64,000 nucleotides of DNA from the NCBI GenBank assembly GCA_963558965.1, contig CAUWIT010000013.1, forward strand, positions 1 through 64,000, written 5' to 3'. Positions 62,913-64,000 of the stretch are shown piece after piece (position 1 is the stretch's first letter; each line of letters starts with the position of its first letter). The position numbers were made by a program, and so were the translations under genes. The notes under the pieces were generated by a model that made no database searches, had not been told where the DNA came from, and was given only the letters and a program-made list of their open reading frames with translations. Source of the DNA: Gallibacter sp963558965. GTDB taxonomy: Bacteria > Bacillota > Clostridia > Peptostreptococcales > Anaerovoracaceae.

Positions 62913-64000
62913 ATGTTTGAAAAAGGACAGATTGTACAAATAGAAATAGAAGATATAAGCGATCAGGGGCAAGGTATAGGTAAATATCAAGGAATGGCAA
63001 TCTTTGTTGGCGGAGTTACTCTTGGAGATAAAGTTACTGTAGAGTTAACAAAAATCAAAAAAAGATATGCCTTTGCCAAACTTGTAAGCGTGGATCAACC
63101 ATCACCATACAAAGTTGAATCAATTTGCCAATATCAAAACCAGTGTGGTGGATGTCCACTTATGAACACATCATACGAAGGCCAGTTAGTATTAAAAGAA
63201 AAACACGTAAAAGATAGATTAACTAGACTTGGAAACCTTGAAAATCCAACAGTAAATCCAATAGTAGGCATGGAAGAAGGAACAGAACTGTTTTACAGAA
63301 ACAAAGCAACACTTCCAATTAGTACAGGTGGCAATATAATGCGCAAAGGCGGCATAATCGAAAACCTAGATAAGCCTAAAATAGGATTTTATAAAGGCAA
63401 AAGCCACGAAGTAGTAGACTGTAAAGAATGCTACATACAGAGCAAGGCAGCAATGGTAGCAGTTGACGCCACAAGACAATTTATGGAAGAAGATAATATT
63501 ACAGCTTGGGACGATAAGTGGGAACAAGGCCTAATGCGTCATATGATAGTTCGCACTTCATTTGAAACAGGCGAAGTAATGGTTACATATATTATCAACG
63601 GCAAAGGTATCCCAAATGCCGAAAAACTAATTGAAATGTTAGATGATGCCGTATACGAAGCTGGATTTAGCCTTGAAAGCGTAAACATATCAACTAAAAA
63701 AGATAAAGTTGTCGGCGGTGAAATTTACGGTAAAGAAGTAACTCCATACGCTGGAAAACATATTATCGTAGATTATATCGGTGACTTGAAATTTGAAGTT
63801 TCACCAAGAAGCTTCTATCAAGTAAATCCAGTTATGACAGAAAAACTTTACACAAAAGCAAAGGAATATGCAAATCTAACAGGCAGTGAAAATGTATTAG
63901 ACCTTTATTGTGGCGTTGGTTCTATTGGATTATTTATGGCTGACCAAGCTAAGCAAGTTTTAGGTATCGAGGTAGTTAAGGAAGCTGTCTTAGATGCCAA
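62913..64000 (+). CDS. 23S rRNA (uracil-C5)-methyltransferase, RumA/RlmD-like, cut by window end
   Basis: The first 362 or so residues are seen: a TRAM domain (IVQIEIEDISDQGQGIGKYQ), the iron-sulfur cysteines CQYQNQCGGCPL ... CKEC, the RNA-binding segment SPRSFYQVNP and the SAM loop VLDLYCGVGSIGLF. The catalytic Cys region lies beyond the window. AAAGGAAAAG precedes the ATG. The family methylates U747/U1939 in 23S rRNA or U54 in tRNA; which one cannot be told from this part. Confidence 0.92.
   Translation, partial: MFEKGQIVQIEIEDISDQGQGIGKYQGMAIFVGGVTLGDKVTVELTKIKKRYAFAKLVSVDQPSPYKVESICQYQNQCGGCPLMNTSYEGQLVLKEKHVKDRLTRLGNLENPTVNPIVGMEEGTELFYRNKATLPISTGGNIMRKGGIIENLDKPKIGFYKGKSHEVVDCKECYIQSKAAMVAVDATRQFMEEDNITAWDDKWEQGLMRHMIVRTSFETGEVMVTYIINGKGIPNAEKLIEMLDDAVYEAGFSLESVNISTKKDKVVGGEIYGKEVTPYAGKHIIVDYIGDLKFEVSPRSFYQVNPVMTEKLYTKAKEYANLTGSENVLDLYCGVGSIGLFMADQAKQVLGIEVVKEAVLDA

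Overview
The window is AT-rich DNA from a low-GC Gram-positive anaerobe, most likely a member of the Clostridia. The evidence is a class III fructose-1,6-bisphosphatase, a PSP1/RicT protein, an AbrB-type regulator, a perfect CIRCE element before clpB, a fused FeoA-FeoB, an AKR with 2[4Fe-4S]-type cysteines, lipoproteins, a SipW-type signal peptide and cell-wall surface proteins with C-terminal sorting-like tails. Species cannot be given. It opens in the last bases of a 5S rRNA gene, so an rRNA operon lies just upstream.

1-10.7 kb: envelope genes (secreted transglutaminase-like protein, lipoprotein, frameshifted MBOAT acyltransferase with its DHHW/AlgX-like partner, SipW-type secreted beta-helix protein), coaBC on the minus strand, a lipoprotein, and an OmpR-type two-component pair with a candidate autoregulatory direct repeat. 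10.4-15.5 kb: a small XRE repressor divergent from a 1517-aa surface protein with eight tandem Ig-like repeats; the space between holds a set of GACTAT boxes overlapping a strong promoter. 15.5-18.2 kb: a K+ uptake operon in which TrkA is two separate proteins. 18.2-23.5 kb: tmk-holB-ricT-trmN6, a coiled-coil membrane protein, an AbrB regulator and murA. 23.5-35 kb: fbp class III, a nonsense-mutated uridine-kinase-like gene, a minus-strand LysR-dtd-AKR operon, a nuclease lipoprotein, pcrA, ligA and an AIR-synthase-like protein.

35-50.3 kb: SRP RNA, dnaX-ybaB-recR, a PHP protein, cardiolipin synthase, a site-2 protease, a lipoprotein, an amidase with FN3-like repeats, HrcA-controlled clpB, a TauE/SafE permease and feoAB.

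50.3-53.1 kb is the accessory region and the most unusual part. Four small minus-strand RNA genes of about 59-65 nt lie in tandem, each with a near-consensus sigma-A promoter (17-bp spacer) and each made almost wholly of one hairpin or Y-shaped structure ending in a U-run. They sit beside a 65-70-bp direct repeat, a 5'-truncated HExxH (zincin) toxin module fused to a phage minor-capsid-like segment, its likely immunity gene, and a mini-cassette with a palindromic operator, a 27-aa hydrophobic peptide and a ribbon-helix-helix protein. A tRNA-Arg(ACG) gene closes the region.

53.2-57 kb: a thioester-domain adhesin with nine SpaA/Cna-B-like domains. 57-64 kb: a zinc-ribbon membrane protein, a phosphodiesterase, an AI-2E family permease, then murB-PHP-rapZ-whiA (with no yvcK/glmR between rapZ and whiA) and an rRNA uracil-C5 methyltransferase cut by the window edge.
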